From positions 1 through 64,000 of the forward strand of contig CAJUPM010000010.1 in NCBI GenBank assembly GCA_910588425.1: a stretch of 64,000 bases of DNA. The letters are read 5' to 3'. Position numbers and translations under genes: made by a program. This DNA comes from an uncultured Christensenellaceae bacterium (GTDB taxonomy: Bacteria > Bacillota > Clostridia > Christensenellales > Christensenellaceae). The notes under the pieces are model-generated. The model searched no databases, was not told where the DNA came from, and saw only the letters and a program-made list of their open reading frames with translations. This document shows positions 1 to 8,531 of the stretch, one piece after another (positions within the stretch are counted from its first letter, which is position 1; every line of letters begins with the position of its first letter).

Positions 1-329
1 TCCTCTTCCGAAAATTCTGCTGAAGCGAATTCTTCCAATAGGCCCAGAGCTTTTTGTTCATCCTCCCGGGCGACGTAAATGTCCGTCTGCCCGCCGATTC
101 CGCCGAAAACAGAGGATAGACCATCCGGGCATTCTGTGAGGTAAGCAATCCCATCGCTTTGCAGGAGAGAGCAGAGAATTTCCGCTTCGGGCATGGAGCC
201 CGCCGAAGCCACCAGGCAAAGCTCTGGAGCAGGCTGCGGCTCGGCCTTGCGGCGCACTTTCGTCCCGCATTCCGGGCAGCGGCTGAGGGTATCGTCAAAT
301 TCAAATGAACAGTATTTACAGGTTTGCAT
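1..329 (-). CDS. zinc-ribbon protein with DUF2007-like domain (partial, 3' end outside window)
   Basis: The ATG lies at 327-329 on the minus strand behind AAAGGAG, and the frame stays open for 109 codons until it leaves the window, so the C-terminus is missing. Two C-x2-C knuckles (Cys4/Cys7 and Cys18/Cys21) form a small zinc ribbon. After a Pro/Glu linker comes a segment of about 65 residues (strand, helix starting PEAEILCSLL, then GGQTDIYVAREDEQKA and LLEEF) that resembles the DUF2007 'putative signal-transducing' fold. Function is unknown; proteins of this layout are small soluble adaptors in many Firmicutes. It lies downstream of the GGGtGRT operon, separated from it by a terminator. Domain assignment is by eye. 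Confidence 0.7.
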   Translation of the reverse strand, partial: MQTCKYCSFEFDDTLSRCPECGTKVRRKAEPQPAPELCLVASAGSMPEAEILCSLLQSDGIAYLTECPDGLSSVFGGIGGQTDIYVAREDEQKALGLLEEFASAEFSEE

Positions 330-384
330 CAAACGCTCCTTTCTTCCTCTCTATGGTACGAGCATTTGTAAACGCTGTCAAGGC

Positions 385-422
385 GAAAAAAGAGGCAGTA
401 CACAGGGTGTACGCCTCTTTTG
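385..422 (-). terminator. Rho-independent terminator of the NifU-like/GGGtGRT operon
   Basis: An inverted repeat of AGAGGC-GTACAC type around 391-420 is followed on the minus strand by a run of six T. It lies 13 bases past the GGGtGRT stop codon and separates that operon from the zinc-ribbon gene. Confidence 0.75.
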
Positions 423-434
423 AACGTGCGTTGC

Positions 435-1433
435 TTACTTGCTCGCCTCTTCCACGGCGACCGCAACCGCGACGGATGCGCCGACCATCGGGTTGTTGCC
501 CATGCCGATGAGGCCCATCATCTCGACGTGGGCCGGGACAGAGGAGCTGCCAGCGAACTGCGCGTCGCTGTGCATTCTGCCCATGGTGTCCGTCAGGCCA
601 TAGGAAGCGGGGCCAGCGGCCATGTTGTCCGGGTGCAGGGTTCTGCCCGTGCCGCCGCCCGAAGCGACGGAGAAGTATTTCTTGCCGTTCTCCACAGCCC
701 ACTTCTTATACGTTCCGGCAACCGGGTGCTGGAAACGGGTAGGGTTGGTGGAGTTGCCCGTGATGGAGACGTCTACGCCCTCTGCCTTCATGATGGCAAC
801 GCCCTCCAGAACGTCGTTTGCGCCGTAGCACTTGACAGCCGCGCGCTCGCCCTTGGAGTATGCCTTCTCAAAGACGGTCTTGAGCTCGCCAGTGTAGAAA
901 TCATATTCCGTCTCGACGTGCGTGAAGCCGTTGATGCGGGAGATGATCTGCGCCGCGTCTTTGCCCAGGCCGTTTAAGATAACGCGCAGCGGGTTTTTGC
1001 GGACTTTGTTTGCCGTTCTGGCGATACCGATTGCGCCTTCCGCAGCCGCGAAAGATTCATGGCCGGCCAGGAAACAGAAGCAGTTGGTCTCCTCGCGCAG
1101 CAGCATGGCTGCCAGGTTGCCGTGGCCCAGGCCGACGGCGCGCTGATCTGCGACAGAGCCGGGAATGCAGAATGCCTGCAGGCCGATGCCGATGGCTTCC
1201 GCCGCATCCGCAGCCTTCTTGCAGCCTTTTTTCATCGCAATGGCGGCGCCCAGGGTATAGGCCCAGACGGCGTTCTCGAATGCGATGGGCTGAATCGAGC
1301 GGACAATCGAGCTGACGTCTACGCCCTTCTCCAGCGTGTAAGCCTGAACGTCCTCCAGGGAGGAGAAGCCGTATTCTGCCATGCACTTCTCAATCTTTTT
1401 TATTCTTCTATCGTAACCTTCGAATTGTACCAT
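435..1433 (-). CDS. GGGtGRT family protein
   Basis: The 332-residue product carries the signature that names the family, GGGTGRT, at residues 259-265, inside a conserved stretch FSVASGGGTGRTLHPDN. The family is found mainly in anaerobic Firmicutes and related bacteria and has no established biochemical role. It is regularly encoded beside a NifU-like iron-sulfur scaffold, as here, where the partner gene ends 11 bases upstream. Several cysteines (FCIPGS, CFCFLAGH, VKCYG) could bind a cofactor, but this is inference. No signal peptide or membrane helix is evident, so it should be cytosolic. The start is ATG at 1431-1433 behind TAAGGAGG. The family call is firm; the function is open. Confidence 0.9.
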   Translation of the reverse strand: MVQFEGYDRRIKKIEKCMAEYGFSSLEDVQAYTLEKGVDVSSIVRSIQPIAFENAVWAYTLGAAIAMKKGCKKAADAAEAIGIGLQAFCIPGSVADQRAVGLGHGNLAAMLLREETNCFCFLAGHESFAAAEGAIGIARTANKVRKNPLRVILNGLGKDAAQIISRINGFTHVETEYDFYTGELKTVFEKAYSKGERAAVKCYGANDVLEGVAIMKAEGVDVSITGNSTNPTRFQHPVAGTYKKWAVENGKKYFSVASGGGTGRTLHPDNMAAGPASYGLTDTMGRMHSDAQFAGSSSVPAHVEMMGLIGMGNNPMVGASVAVAVAVEEASK

Positions 1434-1444
1434 GACGCGCCTCC

Positions 1445-2137
1445 TTATTCCTTTCTCGGATCGACATACTTGACGGCCTCATCATAGCGGCCGTAAGTAT
1501 TGATGTTTTTCTCATATGCCTCTTTGGGATCCATGCCCTTGCGGATGGCTTCCATCATCTTGCCGAGGTGCACGAACTTATAGCCGATAACTTCGCCGTT
1601 CTCGTCCAGGCCCATCTCCAGGCAGTAGCCCTCGGCCATTTCCAGATAGCGGACGCCCTTAGCCTTGGTGCCGTACATGGTGCCGACCTGGCTGCGCAGG
1701 CCCTTGCCCAGGTCTTCCAGGCCAGCGCCGACGGGCAGGCCGTTCTCGGAGAAAGCCGTCTGGCTTCTGCCGTAGACGATCTGCAGGAAAAGCTCTCTCA
1801 TGGCGGTGTTGATGGCGTCGCATACCAGGTCGGTATTCAGCGCTTCCAGGATGGTCTTGCCCGTGAGCACTTCCGCGGCCATGGCGGCAGAGTGCGTCAT
1901 GCCCGAGCAGCCGATGGTCTCAACCAGCGCCTCTTCGATGACGCCGTCTTTGACGTTGAGCGTCAGCTTGCAGGCGCCCTGCTGGGGCGCGCACCAGCCA
2001 ATGCCGTGCGTCAAGCCGGAAATATCCTTAATCTCTTTGGCCAGAACCCATTTGCCCTCTTCCGGGATGGGAGCGGGGCCGTGATGCGGGCCTCTTTGCA
2101 CGCATACCATTTCTTCCACTTCTTTGGAATATTGCAT
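1445..2137 (-). CDS. NifU-like iron-sulfur cluster assembly scaffold protein
   Basis: This 230-residue protein resembles the NifU/IscU N-terminal scaffold family in the form that accompanies GGGtGRT proteins. Visible landmarks are GWCAPQQGACKLTLNVKDGVIEEA, a strand pattern typical of the IscU fold, followed by ETIGCSGMTHSAAMAAEVLTGKT, whose cysteines are candidate ligands. The frame is open 17 codons further upstream, but the ATG at 2135-2137 is chosen because AAGGAGG sits directly before it. The two genes form one transcription unit from the promoter near 2206. Scaffold function is inferred from family resemblance; the longer C-terminal part (about 100 residues) is not present in canonical IscU. 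Confidence 0.82.
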   Translation of the reverse strand: MQYSKEVEEMVCVQRGPHHGPAPIPEEGKWVLAKEIKDISGLTHGIGWCAPQQGACKLTLNVKDGVIEEALVETIGCSGMTHSAAMAAEVLTGKTILEALNTDLVCDAINTAMRELFLQIVYGRSQTAFSENGLPVGAGLEDLGKGLRSQVGTMYGTKAKGVRYLEMAEGYCLEMGLDENGEVIGYKFVHLGKMMEAIRKGMDPKEAYEKNINTYGRYDEAVKYVDPRKE

Positions 2138-2205
2138 GAAAACGTCCTCCTTCAAATTATCTAGGTGCGTCTTAGACTTCGTGCGCAACTAACAGATACG
2201 CTCCT

Positions 2206-2234
2206 ATTATAACAATAAACCGCCCTGAATAAAA
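2206..2234 (-). promoter_or_regulatory. promoter of the NifU-like/GGGtGRT operon
   Basis: On the minus strand TATAAT (2211-2206) is preceded by TGT, giving an extended -10 (TGTTATAAT). The -35 at 17-base spacing is poor (TTTTAT). Confidence 0.6.
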
Positions 2235-2325
2235 GGGATTTTTGGAAAAAATGCCAAGGCGGCTGCCAATTTTGCATGGGGGAGAAAAAACGCGCCGCAA
2301 GGCCCCTGGACGCGGGAAAATTTTC

Positions 2326-2354
2326 TTGCTATGGCCGGGGAGATTGGATATAAT
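2326..2354 (+). promoter_or_regulatory. promoter of the aminotransferase-tyrS-yigZ-ilvE operon
   Basis: TTGCTA (2326-2331), a 17-base spacer and a perfect TATAAT (2349-2354) lie 52 bases before the GTG start of the first gene. No T-box leader is visible although tyrS is in the operon. Confidence 0.75.
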
Positions 2355-2405
2355 AAATATTTATAGAGAAAGTTTTTATTTTTATCAGAAGGCGAGGCGA
2401 TAAAC

Positions 2406-3590
2406 GTGGAGTATTTGTTTGCAGAGCGGTTTGATGGAGTGGAAGGAAGCGCGATCCGGGCGATTTTTTCCCTACTGGGCGATCCGGAGATCATCTCTTT
2501 TGCCGGCGGAAACCCGTCCCCCAAAACCTTCCCTGCGGATAAGCTCGCAGGGTATGCGGCGCGGCTGATCCGGGAGCAGGGCGACAGCGTTTTGCAGTAT
2601 GGCGGCACGCTGGGCACAGCGGAGTTGCTGGGCCAGGTGCAGAAATTGTTTGAAGCCGAGGGGCTTTCCCCAAGAAAAGAAGAGCTCATCATCCTTTCCG
2701 GCTCTTCCCAGGGCATCGATCTGCTGGCCAAGACGCTCATCAACCCCGGGGATCGCATCATCGTCGAATCGCCGACGTTTTTGGGTGCTATCCAGACGTT
2801 CAAGATGTATCAGGCAGATCTCATCGAGGCAGAGATGGATGAGCAGGGGCTTGTGATCGCGGATTTGGAAGAGAAAATCGCAAAATATCAGCCCAAGTTC
2901 ATCTATACTATCCCGACCTTCCAGAACCCCACCGGGCGCACGCTGCCGGCCGAGCGCCGCAGGCAGATTGCACAGCTGGCAGAGAAGTATGGCGTCATCA
3001 TCCTGGAGGACGATCCCTATGCTGCCCTGCGCTATGCAGGGGAGGCTCAGCCCTCCATCAAATCCTTCGACCGGGCAAACCGGGTGGTCAAGCTCATGAG
3101 CTTTTCCAAGACCATCTCGCCTGGCCTGCGGGTGGGTGCGGCGTATGCGCCGGCGGAGATCATCGCCAAATTCAATCTGGGCAAGCAGGGGCAGGATGTG
3201 CATACCTCTAACCTGACGCAGGAGCTGGTCTGCGAGTATATCAAGGAAGGCGCCTATTTTGGCGGCATCGCGGCAAATTGCGCCTATTATGCGGGCAAGC
3301 TGGATGCCATGTATGCGGCGGCGCAGAAGTATTTCCCAAAGGGAACCAAGCTGGTGAAGCCGGAAGGCGGCATGTTCCTCTGGGCCGAGCTGCCGGAGGG
3401 CATCGACGCGACGGCGCTCTTTGAGGAAGCGGTGCGCCGCAAAGTCGCCTATGTGCCCGGGACGCATTTTTATGCGCATGGCGGGCATGACAATACGCTG
3501 AGACTGAATTTTACAATGGCCGATGAGGCTCAAATTGAAAAAGGAATGCAGCTTCTAGGGGAGCTGTTTACAGATGGAGGAAACAAATAA
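2406..3590 (+). CDS. PLP-dependent aminotransferase, class I/II fold (2-aminoadipate/aromatic type)
   Basis: A 394-residue fold-type I aminotransferase. The PLP Schiff-base lysine is K235 in MSFSKTISPGLRVGA; upstream are N174-P-T-G (substrate/PLP contacts) and D203-P-Y, and the C-terminal arginine lies in NTLRLNFT. The sequence is of the LysN/MocR-catalytic-domain type, which transfers amino groups between 2-oxoglutarate and aromatic or branched or 2-aminoadipate-like amino acids; the substrate cannot be read from sequence. There is no N-terminal HTH domain, so it is an enzyme and not a MocR regulator. The start is GTG at 2406 behind AAGGCGAGG. It opens an operon with tyrS and ilvE, consistent with an amino acid metabolism role. 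Confidence 0.88.
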   Translation: MEYLFAERFDGVEGSAIRAIFSLLGDPEIISFAGGNPSPKTFPADKLAGYAARLIREQGDSVLQYGGTLGTAELLGQVQKLFEAEGLSPRKEELIILSGSSQGIDLLAKTLINPGDRIIVESPTFLGAIQTFKMYQADLIEAEMDEQGLVIADLEEKIAKYQPKFIYTIPTFQNPTGRTLPAERRRQIAQLAEKYGVIILEDDPYAALRYAGEAQPSIKSFDRANRVVKLMSFSKTISPGLRVGAAYAPAEIIAKFNLGKQGQDVHTSNLTQELVCEYIKEGAYFGGIAANCAYYAGKLDAMYAAAQKYFPKGTKLVKPEGGMFLWAELPEGIDATALFEEAVRRKVAYVPGTHFYAHGGHDNTLRLNFTMADEAQIEKGMQLLGELFTDGGNK

Positions 3591-3592
3591 AA

Positions 3593-4813
3593 ATGGAAAA
3601 CGCATTTAAGGTGCTTTCTGAGAGAGGTTTTGTCAAGCAGGTAACGCATGAGGGGCTGGAAGAGCTTCTGGCCAAAGAGAAGGTTACCTTCTACATCGGG
3701 TTCGACCCGACGGCCGACAGCCTGCATGTGGGGCATTTTGTGGCGCTGATGGCAATGGCGCATATGCAGAGAGCAGGGCACCGGCCCATCGTGCTGCTGG
3801 GCGGCGGCACGGGCATGATCGGCGATCCTTCGGGCAAAAGCGATATGCGCAAGATGATGACCACCGAGACCATCGATCACAACGTCGCCCAGTTCCGCAA
3901 ACAGATTGGCCGCTTTTTGGATTTTGGCGAGGGCAAGGCCATCATGGTGGATAACGCCGAGTGGCTGCGGGATCTCAACTATATCGAGTTCCTGCGGGAA
4001 GTGGGCGCGCACTTCTCGGTCAACCGTATGCTCACGGCGGAATGCTATAAGCGGCGGCTGGAGAAGGGGCTGACTTTCCTGGAATTCAACTATATGATCA
4101 TGCAGTCCTACGACTTCTTGGAGCTCAACCGCCGCTATGGCTGCAAGCTGGAGATGGGCGGCGATGACCAGTGGAGCAACATCCTGGGCGGAGCAGATCT
4201 GATCCGCAGAAAAGAGAAAAAAGAGGCCTATGGGCTGACCTGCACACTGCTCTTAAAGAGCGACGGCAACAAGATGGGCAAAACCGAGGGCGGCGCGCTC
4301 TGGCTGGATGCCGAGAAAACATCGCCCTACGAGTTCTACCAATACTGGCGCAATATCGCGGATGCAGACGTCCGCAACTGCCTGGCACTGCTGACCTTCC
4401 TGCCCATGGAGGAAGTGGAGCGGCTGGGAGCGCTGAAGGATGAGAAGATCAACGAGGCCAAGGAAGTACTGGCCTACGAGGTAACGCGGCAGGTGCACGG
4501 AGAAGAGGAGGCCAAAAAGGCGCAGGCGGCGGCAAAGACGCTGTTTGCCGGCGCAGAGGGCGGCCAGGCGCCCACGACCGAGATTACCAAAGAGCAGTTT
4601 GCGCAGAACTGCAAGGTCGTCGATTTGATGATGCTGGCCGGGCTGACCAAATCCCGAGGCGAAGCAAGACGGCTCATCGCGGGCGGCGGCGTCTCCGTCA
4701 ACGGCGAAAAGGTGGCCGAGGAGCTGGCAGAGCTCTCGGATGCGGATATCCAGGACGGCGCGATCATGATCCGCAAAGGCAAGAAAGTGTTCCATAAGAT
4801 CGTGGTGAAATAG
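3593..4813 (+). CDS. tyrS: tyrosyl-tRNA synthetase
   Basis: Charges tRNA-Tyr with tyrosine in the cytosol. The 406-residue protein has the class I signatures: HVGH at residues 45-48 (HIGH motif) and KMGKT at 227-231 (KMSKS motif), with YIGFDPTADSLHVGH and MGGDDQWSN typical of bacterial TyrS. The C-terminal 60-70 residues (SRGEARRLIAGGGVSVNG) form an S4 RNA-binding domain. Length matches the family. It starts 2 bases after the stop of the preceding aminotransferase gene, and its SD (GATGGAGG) lies inside that gene, so translation is probably coupled. No tyrosine T-box precedes the operon, so regulation differs from the Bacillus paradigm. Confidence 0.97.
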   Translation: MENAFKVLSERGFVKQVTHEGLEELLAKEKVTFYIGFDPTADSLHVGHFVALMAMAHMQRAGHRPIVLLGGGTGMIGDPSGKSDMRKMMTTETIDHNVAQFRKQIGRFLDFGEGKAIMVDNAEWLRDLNYIEFLREVGAHFSVNRMLTAECYKRRLEKGLTFLEFNYMIMQSYDFLELNRRYGCKLEMGGDDQWSNILGGADLIRRKEKKEAYGLTCTLLLKSDGNKMGKTEGGALWLDAEKTSPYEFYQYWRNIADADVRNCLALLTFLPMEEVERLGALKDEKINEAKEVLAYEVTRQVHGEEEAKKAQAAAKTLFAGAEGGQAPTTEITKEQFAQNCKVVDLMMLAGLTKSRGEARRLIAGGGVSVNGEKVAEELAELSDADIQDGAIMIRKGKKVFHKIVVK

Positions 4814-4840
4814 CGCGGGCAAAGCGAGGGGGGCAGAGCG

Positions 4841-5497
4841 GTGGAAGAGTTAAGAGAATACCGGACCATTGCACAGCCCTGCACTACCTGCCAAGTGATC
4901 AAAAAGTCCAAATTCTATGGGCGGCTCTATCCGGCAGAGAGCATGGAGCAGGCGCAGGAAATTCTGGACGGCCTGAAAAAGCAGTTCTGGGATGCGAGCC
5001 ACAATTGCAGCGCCATGATTTTCGGGCAGATGCGGGAATTCTCTCGGTGCAGTGACGACGGCGAGCCCCAGGGCACGGCGGGGATGCCCATGCTGGAAAC
5101 CCTGCGGGGCAGCGGCCTGACGAATATCCTGGCCGTGGTTACTCGGTATTTCGGGGGAACTCTGCTGGGGACGGGCGGCCTGGTGCGGGCCTATGGCTCC
5201 AGCGTCTCGCTGGCGCTGGCCGAGGCCAAAAAAATCTGCTATAAGCCCCGGATTGCCTTTTCGCTAAAACTTCCCTTCCGGCTCTGGGGCAAGGCGGAAT
5301 CCCAGCTTCTGGCCGCAGGCTACGAGATAGGCGAAGTGCAGTATACAGACGTCGTCTCGGGCACAGTTTTCTCGGATTTCGGCGCGGAAGGCAGGCTGGC
5401 CAAGATCATCAGTGAAATTTCGGCGGGCAAGGCCGCGCCGGTGGAGATTGCGCGGCGCTATCAGGTGATAGAAGAGCGCTCATCGCCCGGGAAATAA
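4841..5497 (+). CDS. YigZ/IMPACT family protein
   Basis: A 218-residue member of the YigZ family: an N-terminal UPF0029/IMPACT domain (SKFYGRLYPAESMEQAQ, HNCSAMIFG, FSRCSDDGEPQGTAGMPML, YFGGTLLGTGGLVRAYG) followed by a DUF1949 C-terminal domain from about residue 140. Eukaryotic IMPACT proteins regulate translation initiation through Gcn1/Gcn2; bacterial members are of uncertain function, with a structural link to ribosome-interacting folds. The start is GTG at 4841 behind AGCGAGGGGGG. It sits 27 bases after tyrS and before ilvE in the same operon. Confidence 0.9.
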   Translation: MEELREYRTIAQPCTTCQVIKKSKFYGRLYPAESMEQAQEILDGLKKQFWDASHNCSAMIFGQMREFSRCSDDGEPQGTAGMPMLETLRGSGLTNILAVVTRYFGGTLLGTGGLVRAYGSSVSLALAEAKKICYKPRIAFSLKLPFRLWGKAESQLLAAGYEIGEVQYTDVVSGTVFSDFGAEGRLAKIISEISAGKAAPVEIARRYQVIEERSSPGK

Positions 5498-5539
5498 ATT
5501 TGAAAAAGGAATAAACCAAAAAATAAAGGAGAGATGGCA

Positions 5540-6607
5540 ATGAAACTGGAGTTTACCCAAAGAGAAGTTTTGAAGGAAAAGCCAAAGGACGAGACGAAAC
5601 TGGGCTTTGGCCGGATTTTTACCGACTATATGCTCATGATGAAGCGCGATGGGCAGCGCGGCTGGTATCATGCGGCGATTGAGCCGTATGCCAACCTTTC
5701 GCTTTCCCCTGCGGCCACGGTTCTGCACTATTCCCAGGAGGTCTTCGAGGGCCTCAAGGCGTACCGCGCAGAGGATGGCAGAGTGCTCATGTTCCGGCCC
5801 TGGGATAACGTGAAGCGTTTGGCGACTTCGGCAGAGCGCATCTGCATGGCGCCCTTCGACGGCGAGTTTCTGCTCAACTCCCTGTATGAGCTCATCAAAA
5901 CCGAGAAGGACTGGATCCCCACTTCCCCCGGCACTTCGCTGTATATCCGGCCGACGTATATCGGCGTGGATCCGTTTGTGGGCGTGCGCCCGGCAGAGGA
6001 ATACCTGCTGTATGTCATCCTCTCTCCCTCCGGCGCATACTATGCTTCCGGCCTGGCTCCGGTGGATATCTATGTCGAGAGCAAGTATGTCCGGGCAGTC
6101 AAGGGCGGCACGGGCCACCACAAGACGGGCGGCAACTATGCGGCCAGCCTGCTGGCCGGCGAGATCGCCCATAAGAAGGGCTTCGGCCAGGTGCTCTGGC
6201 TGGATGGCAAGGAGAATAAGTATGTCGAGGAAGTCGGCGCGATGAACATCTTCTTCAAGATCAAGGGCGAGCTGGTTACGCCTCCGCTGGGCGGCAGCAT
6301 TCTGCCCGGCATCACGAGAGATTCCATCATCACGCTGGCAAAAGATATGGGCATCCCGGTCAGCGAGCGCAGAATCTCCGCAGAGGAGCTTTATGAGGCA
6401 TCCAAAGATGGTTCGCTGGAAGAGATCTTCGGCTCGGGCACAGCGGCTGTGGTCAGCCCGGTGGGCAAGCTGCTCTGGGAGGATAAGGAGATCATCCCCG
6501 GCGACGGCCAGATGGGCGAGACGACCAAACTGCTCTATGATACGCTGACGGGCATCCAGTATGGCAGAATTGAGGATAAATTCGGCTGGGTCAAGGAGAT
6601 CAAATAG
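5540..6607 (+). CDS. ilvE: branched-chain amino acid aminotransferase (type II)
   Basis: Catalyses the last step of valine, leucine and isoleucine synthesis (and the first of their breakdown) with 2-oxoglutarate/glutamate. The fold-type IV PLP enzyme is 355 residues long, as expected for the ilvE_II class, with the PLP lysine at K195 in GTGHHKTGGNYAAS and family landmarks VFEGLKAYR, SLYIRPTYIG and LPGITRDSI. Two ATGs are possible: 5534 lies only 2 bases from AAAGGAG, while 5540 has an 8-base spacer and is preferred. It is the last gene of the operon starting at 2406; the next terminator is at 6677-6718. Confidence 0.93.
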   Translation: MKLEFTQREVLKEKPKDETKLGFGRIFTDYMLMMKRDGQRGWYHAAIEPYANLSLSPAATVLHYSQEVFEGLKAYRAEDGRVLMFRPWDNVKRLATSAERICMAPFDGEFLLNSLYELIKTEKDWIPTSPGTSLYIRPTYIGVDPFVGVRPAEEYLLYVILSPSGAYYASGLAPVDIYVESKYVRAVKGGTGHHKTGGNYAASLLAGEIAHKKGFGQVLWLDGKENKYVEEVGAMNIFFKIKGELVTPPLGGSILPGITRDSIITLAKDMGIPVSERRISAEELYEASKDGSLEEIFGSGTAAVVSPVGKLLWEDKEIIPGDGQMGETTKLLYDTLTGIQYGRIEDKFGWVKEIK

Positions 6608-6647
6608 CGCTGCATGGTTAACGTTTTGTTAAAAATGCGGCCCTGAA

Positions 6648-6676
6648 TTGACTATCCGGCGCGGATGGTTTAGAAT
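6648..6676 (+). promoter_or_regulatory. promoter of the surface-protein gene, abutting a terminator stem
   Basis: TTGACT (6648-6653), a 17-base spacer and TAGAAT (6671-6676). The expected start site (about 6683) falls inside the left arm of the hairpin at 6677-6713. Confidence 0.75.
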
Positions 6677-6718
6677 AATACCGTATTATTAGGTTTTCTG
6701 GTAATACGGTATTTTTTA
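6677..6718 (+). terminator. perfect 12-bp stem and T-run (ilvE operon terminator)
   Basis: AATACCGTATTA (6677-6688) and TAATACGGTATT (6702-6713) are perfect reverse complements separated by 13 bases and followed by TTTT. It is the first convincing terminator after ilvE, and the promoter of the next gene ends at its first base. Confidence 0.75.
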
Positions 6719-6761
6719 TTCGTCAAATACCCCATGTGGGTTGCCTGAATGGAGGGTAAGA

Positions 6762-8495
6762 ATGGAGCATAGTTTTTCGCTTAGAAAAATGATGGCGGTG
6801 CTGCTGGTGGCAGTGCTGGCCTTTGGAGTTTTATGGATGCCTTCGTCTGCAAAAGCTGCGGGCGACAATATGGAGATGACGGTGGAATTCTCGCCGACTT
6901 CGCTCTCTTCCAGCGGAGAGGTGAAGGTGCGCGCGGTGGTCAGCAACCGGGGCGACGATGTCTCCAATGTTACGGTAACTGTGGGCGATAAGCAGGTTGC
7001 CAGCTGGAGCAGCTTTATCGCGGGCAACTCGGATGCCGCAGAATACTCCTACACCGTCAAGGATTCGGAGATCGGCTCGAATATCCCGGTCGTGCTCAAC
7101 TATGAGTATAACGGCGAGAGCAAGAAAATCTCCAAGAGCTTTAAAGTCGCCAAAAAAGAGGCGAACGTCAAAGTCAGCACGGCGGTGAAAGTCGATAAAA
7201 ACGTCGTTCCCAAGGAGACCAAAGTCGAGTTTACCTTTGTCGTGGAAAACCAGGGCGATACGACTATCGAGAACTGCACGATCTCCGCGCCGGTGCTCAA
7301 CGGCGGCAATGCCGTCAGCAAGGCGTTTTCCGTCGCGCCGGGGGATGTCAAGTATATCACCTATACCGGCACGATCATGAAGACCATCAATGTCGAGCCG
7401 ACGCTCAAATACACGGCCGCAGGCAAGAATTACAGCCGCAATATGGAGAGCCTCAAGGTTACCATGTCCTCGGCCTCCCTTTCCATGGCGGCAACTGCGG
7501 AATCTACTACAATAGAAGCCGGGGAAAACGCCAAGTTCAACCTGGTGATCAAAAACGACGGCAATGTGGATCTCAAGAACCTGGTCGTCAAGGATGCCTC
7601 GGGCAATACCGTCCCTCTGGGCACGTCCACCATTAAAGAGGGCGCGACGCTGACGGCGGATGTTTCGGATACGCTGACGGCCAGCAAGACCTATTCTTTC
7701 ACGGCGACCTGCGAGGACGATTCGGGCGAGACGTATACCTTCCAGTCCAACGAGATGGAGATCACCGTCGAGCAGAAAGAGGAAGTAGACTATCAGAAAG
7801 ATCTCTCTTTAAGTGTAACGGTAGATCAGAGTAGCTATGAGCAGACGGGCAAAGTAACCTTTAAGCTGGTGCTCAAAAACCAGGGCGAGGGGATCTTCAC
7901 GGATGTTACGGTTTCGGAAGAGACGCTGGGCAATTTGGGGACGTACGACGTCCTGATGCCGGGCGAAAAAGACATCGATACAGAGGCCGAGCTTTCCGAG
8001 AATGCGGTGTTCCGCTTCAAAGTGAGCGCCACGGATCCGGATGGCAAGGCGGTGGCGGTTTCCAGCAACGATGTTCCGGTGGAAGTGAAGGAAGAGAAGA
8101 AACCCTCCTCCGGGCTGGGCACGGCTATTTGGATTGTGGTGATCGTGTTCGTTCTGATGGTCGCGGCGGGCATTGCGCTCATCATTTTGGTCAATAAGGA
8201 AAAGAAGAACCAGAAGAAGCTGCCCTCCAAGAATTCTCCCGCAAGGCCGGAGACGCGCCGCCCGAGAGTCGAGCGTGTGGCGCCGGCAACAGCCGCTTCG
8301 CCGGTTTCCGAGCGCTATGAGCGGCCGGAGCCCAAGGGCAATTTCCGGGATTTCGAGCTGGAAGCGGATGAGGAAGAGCTGGAGACAGAGCAGGAAGCGG
8401 AAGAGATGCCGCGGGAAGAACAGCGGCCGGCAATCCGGCGGAAGGTTGCTCCCAAAGTGGATCCTTCGGATTTTGAAGACCGAAACAATTTCTAA
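6762..8495 (+). CDS. cell-surface protein with signal peptide, CARDB-like repeats and C-terminal membrane anchor
   Basis: A 577-residue type I membrane protein. The N-terminus has a classical signal peptide (Arg/Lys, then MAVLLVAVLAFGVLW, cleavage after SSAKA). The exported part is built of about four repeated beta-rich units, each with an N-x-G-D-x2-x4-V-x-V pattern (VVSNRGDDVSNVTV, VENQGDTTIENCTI, IKNDGNVDLKNLVV, LKNQGEGIFTDVTV), which resemble CARDB/COG1361 S-layer-like domains. A membrane helix (TAIWIVVIVFVLMVAAGIALIIL) is followed by Lys-rich residues and a long acidic Glu-rich cytosolic tail, also rich in Arg and Pro. No catalytic motif is seen; adhesion or envelope scaffolding is only inference. 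An upstream TTG at 6741 is in frame, but ATG 6762 behind GGAGG is preferred. It is transcribed alone. Confidence 0.85.
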   Translation: MEHSFSLRKMMAVLLVAVLAFGVLWMPSSAKAAGDNMEMTVEFSPTSLSSSGEVKVRAVVSNRGDDVSNVTVTVGDKQVASWSSFIAGNSDAAEYSYTVKDSEIGSNIPVVLNYEYNGESKKISKSFKVAKKEANVKVSTAVKVDKNVVPKETKVEFTFVVENQGDTTIENCTISAPVLNGGNAVSKAFSVAPGDVKYITYTGTIMKTINVEPTLKYTAAGKNYSRNMESLKVTMSSASLSMAATAESTTIEAGENAKFNLVIKNDGNVDLKNLVVKDASGNTVPLGTSTIKEGATLTADVSDTLTASKTYSFTATCEDDSGETYTFQSNEMEITVEQKEEVDYQKDLSLSVTVDQSSYEQTGKVTFKLVLKNQGEGIFTDVTVSEETLGNLGTYDVLMPGEKDIDTEAELSENAVFRFKVSATDPDGKAVAVSSNDVPVEVKEEKKPSSGLGTAIWIVVIVFVLMVAAGIALIILVNKEKKNQKKLPSKNSPARPETRRPRVERVAPATAASPVSERYERPEPKGNFRDFELEADEEELETEQEAEEMPREEQRPAIRRKVAPKVDPSDFEDRNNF

Positions 8496-8507
8496 AAAAC
8501 AAAAAGC

Positions 8508-8531
8508 GGGCGCCCCGTGGGCGCCCTTTTT
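8508..8531 (+). terminator. Rho-independent terminator of the surface-protein gene
   Basis: GGGCGCCC (8508-8515), loop CGT, GGGCGCCC (8519-8526) and TTTTT, 13 bases after the stop codon. Confidence 0.9.
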
